Origin: CAZDDI01 sp964504195
Lineage (GTDB): Bacteria; Chloroflexota; Anaerolineae; B4-G1; SLSP01
Reading direction: 5' to 3'
Length of the DNA stretch: 17,258 nt
Assembly (NCBI GenBank): GCA_964504195.1
Contig: CAZDDI010000078.1
Span: 1 to 17,258, forward strand
Shown here piece after piece: positions 1 to 5,812 of this stretch. Positions within the stretch are counted from its first letter, which is position 1. Each line of letters opens with the position of its first letter. The notes beneath the pieces are model-generated. The model had not been told where the DNA came from and made no database searches. It saw only the letters and a list, made by a program, of their open reading frames with translations. The position numbers and the translations under genes are program-made.

Positions 1-28
1 AGAACGACCAACTTGACACAAAACCTTA

Positions 29-58
29 TTTACGGATTAATTTCTTAAAATTCATAAT
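29..58 (+). promoter_or_regulatory. Possible sigma70-type promoter upstream of the acyltransferase
   Basis: TTTACG at 29-34 and CATAAT at 53-58 are separated by 18 nt and match the -35 and -10 consensus at 4/6 and 5/6 positions. Transcription would start near 65, about 80 nt before the ATG at 145. A perfect TTGACA at 13-18 also lies here but has no good -10 at 16-18 nt. The AT-rich 1-100 stretch holds no gene I can support. Confidence 0.3.
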
Positions 59-144
59 CCTGCGCTACATTTTGAGCGTAGTGCAGAGTTGCTTTTGCGG
101 TATTGCCATTTTTCAGACCGGGTAGGTTTCAAACACACGCACTC

Positions 145-888
145 ATGCAATCATCCAATCACAACCAACAGGCCGGCCTGCGCCTGTACCTCAGCCGCCA
201 GGCCGATACGCTGCCCCGCTACCTACTCGAGCAGACGTTACAGCTGCTCGTGGGCGGGATTCCCACTGTCGCCGGGATTGGCCTGCGGGCCGCGCTCTAC
301 CGGCTGATGCTGCACATGGACGGCCTGGTCGCCATCGAGGCGGGCGTGCGGCTGCGTTTTGCCAGCCACATCCGGCTGGGCGCGGGCGCGTACCTCGATC
401 AGGGCGTGTACATCCACGCCTGCCCCGGCGGCGTCACGATTGGGCCGGGGACATTGGTGATGCACGGCTCGGTGCTGCACGTTTACAACTTCCGCGACCT
501 GCCCCACGCGGGCATCACCATCGGGCGCGATAGCCTCATCGGCGAGTATAACGTCATTCGGGGGCAGGGCGGCGTGACCATCGGCGACCGCGTCTACACC
601 TCGCCGATGACGCAGCTGATCGCGGTCAACCATGTTTTCGATGATCCTGCGCGACCCTTCGTGGAGCAAGGCATCACGGCGGAGGGGATTGTGGTAGAGG
701 ATGATGTCTGGATCGGCTCTGCCGCCATCATTACCGATGGGGTGCGTGTGGGCAAAGGGGCGGTGGTCGCGGCGGGCGCGGTGGTGACGAAGGACGTGCC
801 CCCGCACACCGTCGTGGGCGGCGTCCCCGCGCGTATCCTACGCGACATTGACGTTCACGCCCCCCCGCCTCGCGCGCAGGTATATTAA
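145..888 (+). CDS. Left-handed beta-helix (hexapeptide-repeat) acyltransferase
   Basis: This is a 247-residue protein of the bacterial transferase hexapeptide family (maltose/galactoside O-acetyltransferase, WbbJ-like), which moves an acetyl or similar group from acyl-CoA to a sugar or lipid hydroxyl. Repeated [IV]-G-x-x hexapeptide turns run through the middle (VTIGPG, ITIGRD, VTIGDR). An Asn-His followed by FDDP fits the catalytic His region of the family. The C-terminal part has DVWIGSAAII, then GKGAVVAAGAVVTKDVPP and VVGGVPARIL, the typical final coils. The ATG at 145 is preferred because the longer frame opens with TTG at 103 and adds an unrelated leader. No clear ribosome site precedes either. 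It heads a co-directional set with a glycosyltransferase and an O-antigen ligase-like gene, so surface glycan acylation is the likely role. The acceptor is unknown. The stop codon is followed immediately by a 7-nt repeat array. Confidence 0.85.
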   Translation: MQSSNHNQQAGLRLYLSRQADTLPRYLLEQTLQLLVGGIPTVAGIGLRAALYRLMLHMDGLVAIEAGVRLRFASHIRLGAGAYLDQGVYIHACPGGVTIGPGTLVMHGSVLHVYNFRDLPHAGITIGRDSLIGEYNVIRGQGGVTIGDRVYTSPMTQLIAVNHVFDDPARPFVEQGITAEGIVVEDDVWIGSAAIITDGVRVGKGAVVAAGAVVTKDVPPHTVVGGVPARILRDIDVHAPPPRAQVY

Positions 889-937
889 CTGGTTGCTGGA
901 AGCTGGATACTGGAATCTAGTTACTGGATGCTGGTTG
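889..937 (+). repeat. Heptanucleotide tandem array, CTGGTTG type
   Basis: Seven consecutive 7-nt units begin on the first base after the TAA stop at 886-888. Variants include CTGGTTG, CTGGAAG, CTGGATA, CTGGAAT, CTAGTTA and CTGGATG. The CT at unit positions 1-2 is invariant and position 4 is always G; the last three positions vary. The 15-nt string GTTGCTGGAAGCTGG at 892-906 recurs exactly at 2209-2223 in the next intergenic array. The array is non-coding. Confidence 0.9.
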
Positions 938-943
938 CTTTCT

Positions 944-962
944 CGCCTTCTCGCTTTATCGC
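944..962 (+). repeat. Octanucleotide (8-nt) array, CGCYTTNT type
   Basis: CGC recurs exactly every 8 nt at 944, 952 and 960 with T-rich filler (CGCCTTCT, CGCTTTAT). It follows the heptad array and runs straight into the ribosome-binding site of the glycosyltransferase (AGGAG at 964-968). A longer array of the same type lies at 4053-4100. Confidence 0.7.
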
Positions 963-974
963 ACAGGAGAATTT

Positions 975-2183
975 ATGGAAACAACGCTACTCTCTGTCAT
1001 CATTCCCGCCTACAACGAGGAGGACGGTATCGCCGAAATCATTGAGCGGGTGCTGGCTGTGCGCCCGGAACTCGCGGAAATCGGCGTGGGGCTTGAACTC
1101 ATCGTGGTGGATGACGGCTCCAAAGACCGCACCGCCGAGATTGTGCGCGGTTATGCCGATGTGCGCCTGCTCCAACATAGCCCCAATCGCGGCTACGGGG
1201 CCGCGCTCAAGAGCGGCTTTTGCGCGGCTACCGGCGAGCTGCTCGGCTTCCTCGATGCCGATGGCACCTATCCGCCCGAATCCTTCCCCGCGCTCTGCCA
1301 GGAGATCTTCGCCGGCGCGGACGTCGTCGTCGGCTCGCGACGCTCCGGCGCGGCCAGTGGGATGCCCTTCGTGCGCAAAGTGGGCAATTTCATCTGGTCG
1401 AACATGGTCACGGTGCTCAGCGGCCAACGGGTGCTCGATCCGGCCAGCGGGATGCGCGTCTTCCGCCGCGCGGCCCTGGCGAAGCTCTACCCGCTCCCCG
1501 ACGGCCTCAACTTCACCCCCGTGATGAGCACCCGCACCGCTCACGAGGGACTGAAACTCTCCGAAATCCCTATGGCTTACGAGGAGCGGCTGGGCCGTTC
1601 CAAACTCAGCGTGGTGGAGGATGGGATGCGCTTCTTGCGCACCATCATCTGGACGGCGCTGTGTTACAATCCGGCGCGGCTGCTCGGCGGGGTGGGCTTC
1701 GGCCTGTTCGTCATCGGTGCGCTGCTAGGATTGGGGCTGGTGGGCTTCCGCCTCTCCGGCGTCACTGCACTAGGGCCGCTCGGCGTCGCGGCGACCTTCG
1801 CGGCAATGGTGTGCGGCGTGGTGGGCTTCGATCTCTTCGCTCTGGGCGCGACCTTCAACTATCTGGTGGCGCTCTTCAACAAGGACGTGGTTCAGATGGG
1901 ATTGTTTGGTCGTCCCATCTTCGACCCGCCGCTGGATCGCCACTTCTGGTGGATGGGGCTACTGGCGACCCTGAGCGGGCTGGCTCTCAGCATCGCCAGC
2001 GTCGCACTCGGCGCGAACGGCTGGCCCATCGAGCGGCTCTGGCTCTACCTGCTCACCGGCTCGATGCTACTCCTGCTCGGCATCCAACTGGGCATCTTCT
2101 GGGTGGTCATGCGCGTCCTCGAAGAGCTCAGCCAGCGCGAGGTGCTCATCCAACACGACCTGGAGCAGCACTATGTTTGCTAG
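975..2183 (+). CDS. Family 2 glycosyltransferase with C-terminal membrane segments
   Basis: This 402-residue protein starts with a GT-A domain of the dolichyl-phosphate mannosyltransferase/undecaprenyl-phosphate glycosyltransferase type. It would transfer a sugar from a nucleotide donor onto a polyprenyl phosphate or glycolipid. Visible motifs are SVIIPAYNEEDGI (residues 7-19), the donor-binding VVDDGSKDRT (44-53) and the metal-binding DADG (94-97) followed by TYPP. A region rich in charged residues around 200-220 (YEERLGRSKLS) matches the end of the catalytic domain in this family. Residues about 230-395 hold four hydrophobic stretches that should anchor it in the membrane. AGGAG lies 6-7 nt before the ATG and fixes the start. 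It probably works with the flanking acyltransferase and O-antigen ligase-like genes on a surface glycan or glycolipid. The exact sugar cannot be told. Confidence 0.9.
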   Translation: METTLLSVIIPAYNEEDGIAEIIERVLAVRPELAEIGVGLELIVVDDGSKDRTAEIVRGYADVRLLQHSPNRGYGAALKSGFCAATGELLGFLDADGTYPPESFPALCQEIFAGADVVVGSRRSGAASGMPFVRKVGNFIWSNMVTVLSGQRVLDPASGMRVFRRAALAKLYPLPDGLNFTPVMSTRTAHEGLKLSEIPMAYEERLGRSKLSVVEDGMRFLRTIIWTALCYNPARLLGGVGFGLFVIGALLGLGLVGFRLSGVTALGPLGVAATFAAMVCGVVGFDLFALGATFNYLVALFNKDVVQMGLFGRPIFDPPLDRHFWWMGLLATLSGLALSIASVALGANGWPIERLWLYLLTGSMLLLLGIQLGIFWVVMRVLEELSQREVLIQHDLEQHYVC

Positions 2184-2184
2184 G

Positions 2185-2278
2185 CTGGTTACTAGAAGCT
2201 GGTTGCTAGTTGCTGGAAGCTGGTTGCTGGTTGCTTGCGGCTGGCTCCCTTTACGCAGTACGCAGGTCGCATTACGTT
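2185..2278 (+). repeat. Heptad arrays, CTGGTTG type then GCATTAC type, in one register
   Basis: Starting 1 nt after the TAG stop at 2181-2183, 7-nt units run CTGGTTA, CTAGAAG, CTGGTTG, CTAGTTG and so on to CTGGCTC at 2241-2247. After CCTTTAC (2248-2254) the unit changes to GCAGTAC, GCAGGTC and GCATTAC (2255-2275) with no change of register. The next unit, GTTATGA at 2276-2282, contains the ATG of the radical SAM gene. The whole intergenic space is therefore repeat, with no recognisable promoter or ribosome site. Confidence 0.85.
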
Positions 2279-4006
2279 ATGAACACTGAACCTATCAACC
2301 GGGGGGCGCTCATCCGTCCCGTGTTGCCTTCTCCCCACTTCCCCAACGCCGATGCCGCTGTGCGCGCGCAGCTGGAGCAACGCCCGGCGGATGCGGTAGA
2401 TCTGCTCCTGGTCAACCCGCCCGCGCCCGACCGGGGCATTTGGATTCGCAGCCAGCATCGCGTGGGCCGCCGCTCCCGCGAGGGTATGATCTGGCCGCAG
2501 GTAGACCTCGCGCAAATGGCCGCGCTCTTCCCCGACCTGCGCGTAGATGTCGTAGATGCCATCCCGCAGCGCATGACCTGGGCGGAGTTTGAGCGGCTGC
2601 TCGATGCGAAACGCCCGCGCTACTACATTACCCAAGTCACCGCGCCCACGCTCCAGAACGATATGTTTGGCGCGTTCCTAGCGAAAGCGCGCGGTGCCAT
2701 CACCATCGCCTTTGGCACCCACGTCACGCCGATTCCGGTGGAAACCATGCGCGCTTATCCCGCGCTCGATTACATCTTGCTGGGTGAGCCAGAACTGACG
2801 TTGCGGGAGTTGGTGGACACGATGAATGGCGAATGGCGAATGATGAATGGAGAATTGAGAATTGAGAATGGAGAATGTTGGTGGCCTGGTATGGAGCCAG
2901 AGTTTGCGGAGCGCCTCAAGCGGCTGTTTACCACCACTGATCCCGGTTGGCAACCCGCCTGGCTTGACCAGCCTCAAGCCTCAAGCCTCAAGCCCCAAGC
3001 TATTAGCAACGAGCAACCAGCAACGAGTAACCAGCAACCTGTTTCACGCATCACGGGTCTCGTCTGGCGCAACGGCTCCGAAATCACCATCAACCCGCCG
3101 CGCCCGTTCATCGCCAACCTCGATGACTTGCCTCTGCCACGCCACGAGCTACTGCCGCTCCAGACCTATCGCGCGCCGCTGGTGGGTGGGCCGTATGTCT
3201 TCATCGTACCCAGCCGCGGTTGCCCGGCTGGATGCCGGTTCTGCATCAAACACGTCTCCTACGGCGCATCCGTGCGCTACCGCTCGCCGGAGAACGTCCT
3301 GGCCGAGATCGAGCAGCTGGTGGGCCTGGGCGTCCGCAAAATCCACATGTACACCGACCTGTTCACGGTCAACCGTGAGCACGTTATGGGCATTTGCGAG
3401 GGCATTTTGGAGCGCAAGTTGCCGGTTAAATGGACGTGCAACAGCCGCGTGGATTTTGTGGACCCGGAGATGCTCGCCCTGATGCGCCGCACGGGCTGCT
3501 GGATGATCTCCTGGGGCATCGAATCGGCGGACGAGACGATGCTCAAGCGGATGCACAAAGGCATCACGCCGGAAAAAGTCACACAGGCGTTGCGCTGGGC
3601 CAAAGAGGCCGGTATCATGAACTGGGGCTACTTCATCATCGGCTTGCCCGGCGAGACCGAGGCCAGCATCCGCGCCAGCATTGACTTCGCCAAGCGGCTG
3701 CCGCTCGACCTGGTGTTGTTCCACATCGCCGCGCCGCATCCCGGCACGCCCTTCTTCTTCGAGGTGGTGGAAAACGGCTGGTTCCGCCCCGGCACGCGTT
3801 GGGAAGAGGTGGACATGGATCGCTCCACCGTGCTCGATTACCCCAACCTCAAGGCCGAAGACCTGGAGCGCTGGGCCAAACGCGCCTTCCGCGAGTGGGC
3901 TTTCCGCCCCGGCCCGATGCTCACCTACCTCAAACTGCTCCTGGGCGATCCGGGCCTCATCACCTCCGCTGCCCGCATCGGCCTGGAAACGCTCGGCTGG
4001 AAGTAA
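2279..4006 (+). CDS. B12-binding-domain radical SAM protein with in-frame repeat insertion
   Basis: This 575-residue protein belongs to the large class of radical SAM enzymes with an N-terminal cobalamin-binding-type Rossmann domain (BchE/HpnP-like). These often methylate or rearrange lipids, pigments or antibiotics. The N-terminal domain (about 40-175) includes VDLLLVNPPAPDRG and ends in DYILLGEPELTLREL. The cluster motif CPAGCRFC places Cys315, Cys319 and Cys322 for the 4Fe-4S cluster. The GGE-like motif appears as SWGIESADETML, and a later IIGLPGET fits the barrel. Between the domains, residues about 182-254 are unusual: 7-nt repeat arrays translate to low-complexity MNGEWRMMNGEL and QASSLKPQAISNEQ. 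Start: the ATG at 2279 is preferred to an upstream TTG at 2210, which would make repeat-encoded sequence. No Shine-Dalgarno is visible. The substrate is unknown. Its position between glycosyltransferase and ligase genes suggests modification of a surface lipid or glycan. Cobalamin binding itself is inferred from domain order. Confidence 0.85.
   Translation: MNTEPINRGALIRPVLPSPHFPNADAAVRAQLEQRPADAVDLLLVNPPAPDRGIWIRSQHRVGRRSREGMIWPQVDLAQMAALFPDLRVDVVDAIPQRMTWAEFERLLDAKRPRYYITQVTAPTLQNDMFGAFLAKARGAITIAFGTHVTPIPVETMRAYPALDYILLGEPELTLRELVDTMNGEWRMMNGELRIENGECWWPGMEPEFAERLKRLFTTTDPGWQPAWLDQPQASSLKPQAISNEQPATSNQQPVSRITGLVWRNGSEITINPPRPFIANLDDLPLPRHELLPLQTYRAPLVGGPYVFIVPSRGCPAGCRFCIKHVSYGASVRYRSPENVLAEIEQLVGLGVRKIHMYTDLFTVNREHVMGICEGILERKLPVKWTCNSRVDFVDPEMLALMRRTGCWMISWGIESADETMLKRMHKGITPEKVTQALRWAKEAGIMNWGYFIIGLPGETEASIRASIDFAKRLPLDLVLFHIAAPHPGTPFFFEVVENGWFRPGTRWEEVDMDRSTVLDYPNLKAEDLERWAKRAFREWAFRPGPMLTYLKLLLGDPGLITSAARIGLETLGWK
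2824..2879 (+). repeat. In-CDS heptad array, GAATGGA type
   Basis: Eight perfect-register 7-nt units (GAATGGC twice, GAATGAT, GAATGGA twice, GAATTGA twice, GAATGTT) lie inside the radical SAM coding frame, at about residues 182-201. Because 7 is not a multiple of 3, successive units are read in rotating frames, giving a 7-residue quasi-repeat rich in Asn, Gly, Glu and Met. The array length of 56 nt would by itself shift the frame. Confidence 0.9.
2970..3053 (+). repeat. In-CDS heptad array, AGCCTCA then AGCAACC then CACG types
   Basis: Ten clear 7-nt units (2970-3039) start with AGCCTCA three times, pass through AGCCCCA and AGCTATT, then become AGCAACG/AGCAACC/AGTAACC. Two weaker units (TGTTTCA, CGCATCA) follow in the same register. 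The AGCAACC units are the reverse complement of the intergenic CTGGTTG type. The 14-mer TTTCACGCATCACG at 3042-3055 is the exact reverse complement of 14752-14765. The array encodes a Gln/Ser/Asn/Pro-rich segment of the radical SAM protein. Confidence 0.88.
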
Positions 4007-4034
4007 AGGCGGAAGGTTGAAGGCGGAAGGTTGA
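4007..4034 (+). repeat. Heptad array, AGGCGGA/AGGTTGA type
   Basis: Four 7-nt units alternate AGGCGGA, AGGTTGA, AGGCGGA, AGGTTGA directly after the TAA stop at 4004-4006. The possible TTG start of the next gene at 4031 lies in the last unit. The AGGCGG and GGAAGG strings are purine-rich enough to act as a ribosome site, but the spacing to 4031 is too short for a confident call. Confidence 0.85.
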
Positions 4035-5752
4035 AATCCGCACGCGCCAACGCGCTTTTTCATGCTTTCGCTTTCTCGCCTTTTCGCTTTTTCGCGCGCC
4101 TCGATACCCTGCTCCTGCTACTCTTCATGCTCTCCGCTGCCGTTGGCCTGTGGGCGGGCTACGACCGGGACGGCGCGCTGGCAATCTTCGATAACCCCGT
4201 AGGCTGGCGTAAGTTCTGGGGATTGGTTCTGGCCGCCCTGGTCTATCTGCTCCTGGCCGGGTTGCGCACTCGCGCGGCCTTACGCTGGGCAGTGGGAGTG
4301 CTGGCGGGCATCGGCGCGGCGACGGGGCTGTATCTCATCGCCACCCACGATTGGGGCCTGTCCCCGGCGGATTGGGAAGCCTTCACCGCGCTGGGGCGCG
4401 CGTTGCAACTGGGGCGCATTCCGGCCCCTGCGCCGAACACCAATGTGGCGGGCGGCGTGCTCGCCCCCCTGCTCTGCCTCACCCTCGGCCTGCTGCTTGA
4501 TCTGCGCCGCGCTCCCTCCCGCTGGGCCTGGCTCGGCCTGCTCTGGGGGACGCTCACCGCGCTGGTGATGACGCTGAGCCTGTTGATTACCACCTCGCGG
4601 GGCGCGTGGCTGGGGGTGGGCGCGGCGCTCTATCTCACGCTCGTCTGGCAAGGGCTGCGGGCGCGCGTCCCCCCGGCGCAACAATGGCGCAAGTTTCGCG
4701 CCTGGCTCGCCCGCGATGCGCTCACCATCCTCATGTTCCTGCTGCTCCCCTGGTTTCGCGCCCTGCTGGCGTGGATACCGGACATCGCCAACCGGCAGTG
4801 GCTCGCTTACCGGGGGCTGCTGCTGGCACGCGATTTTGCCTTCACCGGCTGCGGGCTGGGCAGTTTCGCCTTGCCCGATGCCGTCTATGCGGAGCTCATC
4901 CACGTCCCCACGATGGCCTATAGCCACGCGCTGCTCGTGGATGTGGCGCTCGAACAGGGTATCCCTGGCGCGTTCGCGCTTCTGACGCTGTGGATGCTTG
5001 CGTTCTGGCGTGGACTCTGGGCGCTGGCGCGTCGCGCCCATGATCCCCCGCCACTGCTCGTCGCCGGGCTGCTCGCGCTGCTGGCGATAGCGCTGCACAG
5101 CCTGGGCGACAATCCCTTCGGCACAAGCGCATGGCTACCGCTGTTGTGGGTCCCTGTTGGCGTCGTGATGGCGAGTTTGCGCATTGAGGGCGACCAACCT
5201 GTTCCAGCGCAACGACGCTGGGGCGGCGTGCTGGGGGTCGCCTTGTTCGCGCTCGCCGGATGGGGCGCGGCGCGGCTAGGGCCATCCCTGCCTGCTGCAT
5301 GGTATGCCAATCTGGGGGCGGTCTCCCAGGCGCAGACGGAGCTGCCGCATTACAATTACAAACAGTTCGCCGCACTCACGCTCGATGACATTCGCCAACA
5401 GCAAGACCTGAGCGTAGCCGAGAGCTACTACCGGCTCGCGCTCACGCTCGACCCGGCACAGCCCACCGCACGCACGCGCTTGGCGCAGCTCGCGCTCTCA
5501 CGCGGCGATTACGACGAGGCCCTATTCCACGCGCAGGCCGCCTGGGACGCGGGCTATCGGGATCGCGTGGTGGTGATGACCTACAGCGATGCACTCATCG
5601 CGCACGGACGCATCGAAGAAGGCGCGGCTTTGGTGCGGGGTCTGCCACGCGCGGCCATGCGATTGGAATGGCAGTGGTATCGCTACCAAAGCCGAGGCGA
5701 TACTGAGCGCACGGACTACACGCGCGCGGCTCTGGCATTGTTGGAGCCATAG
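4031..5752 (+). CDS. O-antigen ligase/polymerase-like membrane protein with C-terminal TPRs
   Basis: This protein of about 573 residues has roughly ten hydrophobic segments and the signature of the Wzy/WaaL O-antigen ligase family. That family joins or polymerises lipid-linked glycans on the outer face of the membrane. Visible landmarks are TTSRGAWLG around 4588-4614, the conserved GCGLGSF followed by a periplasmic stretch and YSHALLVDVALEQGIPGA (about 4848-4970), and HSLGDNPFG in the late loop. The last 120 residues are soluble and TPR-like (AESYYRLALTLDPAQP, then YDEALFHAQAAWDAGY). The start is unclear: the only in-frame start after the preceding TAA is TTG at 4031, inside a repeat, and the first ATG (4127) would cut into the first membrane segment. 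Residues 8-22 would be encoded by an 8-nt array. It follows the radical SAM gene in the same frame with only a 24-nt gap and is presumably co-transcribed. Confidence 0.8.
   Translation: MKSARANALFHAFAFSPFRFFARLDTLLLLLFMLSAAVGLWAGYDRDGALAIFDNPVGWRKFWGLVLAALVYLLLAGLRTRAALRWAVGVLAGIGAATGLYLIATHDWGLSPADWEAFTALGRALQLGRIPAPAPNTNVAGGVLAPLLCLTLGLLLDLRRAPSRWAWLGLLWGTLTALVMTLSLLITTSRGAWLGVGAALYLTLVWQGLRARVPPAQQWRKFRAWLARDALTILMFLLLPWFRALLAWIPDIANRQWLAYRGLLLARDFAFTGCGLGSFALPDAVYAELIHVPTMAYSHALLVDVALEQGIPGAFALLTLWMLAFWRGLWALARRAHDPPPLLVAGLLALLAIALHSLGDNPFGTSAWLPLLWVPVGVVMASLRIEGDQPVPAQRRWGGVLGVALFALAGWGAARLGPSLPAAWYANLGAVSQAQTELPHYNYKQFAALTLDDIRQQQDLSVAESYYRLALTLDPAQPTARTRLAQLALSRGDYDEALFHAQAAWDAGYRDRVVVMTYSDALIAHGRIEEGAALVRGLPRAAMRLEWQWYRYQSRGDTERTDYTRAALALLEP
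4053..4100 (+). repeat. Octanucleotide array at the 5' end of the ligase gene
   Basis: Six 8-nt units (CGCTTTTT, CATGCTTT, CGCTTTCT, CGCCTTTT, CGCTTTTT, CGCGCGCC) run in strict register. They are the same kind as 944-962, upstream of the glycosyltransferase. If translation begins at 4031 they encode a Phe/Ala/Arg-rich leader ahead of the first membrane segment. Otherwise they are 5' untranslated. Confidence 0.75.
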
Positions 5753-5777
5753 TCAATGATAATATCCTAGCCAAGCA

Positions 5778-5806
5778 TTAACTAAATGCCAATTATAAGG
5801 TATAAT
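5778..5806 (+). promoter_or_regulatory. Strong sigma70-like promoter; possibly leaderless mRNA
   Basis: TTAACT at 5778-5783 (4/6) and a perfect TATAAT at 5801-5806 are spaced by exactly 17 nt. Transcription should start 6-8 nt after the -10, at about 5812-5814, on or next to the ATG at 5813. No Shine-Dalgarno fits between, which agrees with a leaderless message. The competing upstream ATG (5786) lies between the -35 and -10 and would not be transcribed from this promoter. Confidence 0.65.
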
Positions 5807-5812
5807 AGACGT

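Noticed and set aside
103..144. TTG-initiated N-terminal extension of the acyltransferase
   Set aside because: The extra 14 residues resemble nothing in the family and TTG has no ribosome site. The ATG at 145 gives a normal length.
2184..2278. Cobalamin riboswitch upstream of the B12-type radical SAM gene
   Set aside because: The 95-nt gap is entirely heptad repeat. No B12-box-like sequence or room for the riboswitch was seen.
2824..3053. CRISPR array inside the radical SAM gene
   Set aside because: The repeats are contiguous 7-nt units without unique spacers of 30-40 nt, and no cas gene is present.
2862..3482. Overlapping + frame of 206 codons within the radical SAM gene
   Set aside because: It is a shadow frame helped by the repeat arrays. 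Past the repeats it is Ser/Arg/Thr-rich with no motif, while the main frame has conserved motifs on both sides.
4004..4034. Frameshift or read-through fusion of the radical SAM and ligase genes
   Set aside because: The two frames are the same and only one TAA separates them. However, the radical SAM protein ends at a natural length and the ligase begins with its own membrane segment, so two proteins are more likely. The odd start is reported as a finding instead.
3149..4063. Long - strand open frame of 304 codons opposite the radical SAM gene
   Set aside because: It is His/Ala/Glu-rich antisense translation of a GC-rich gene with no motif. The + strand carries the CxxxCxxC and other radical SAM motifs.
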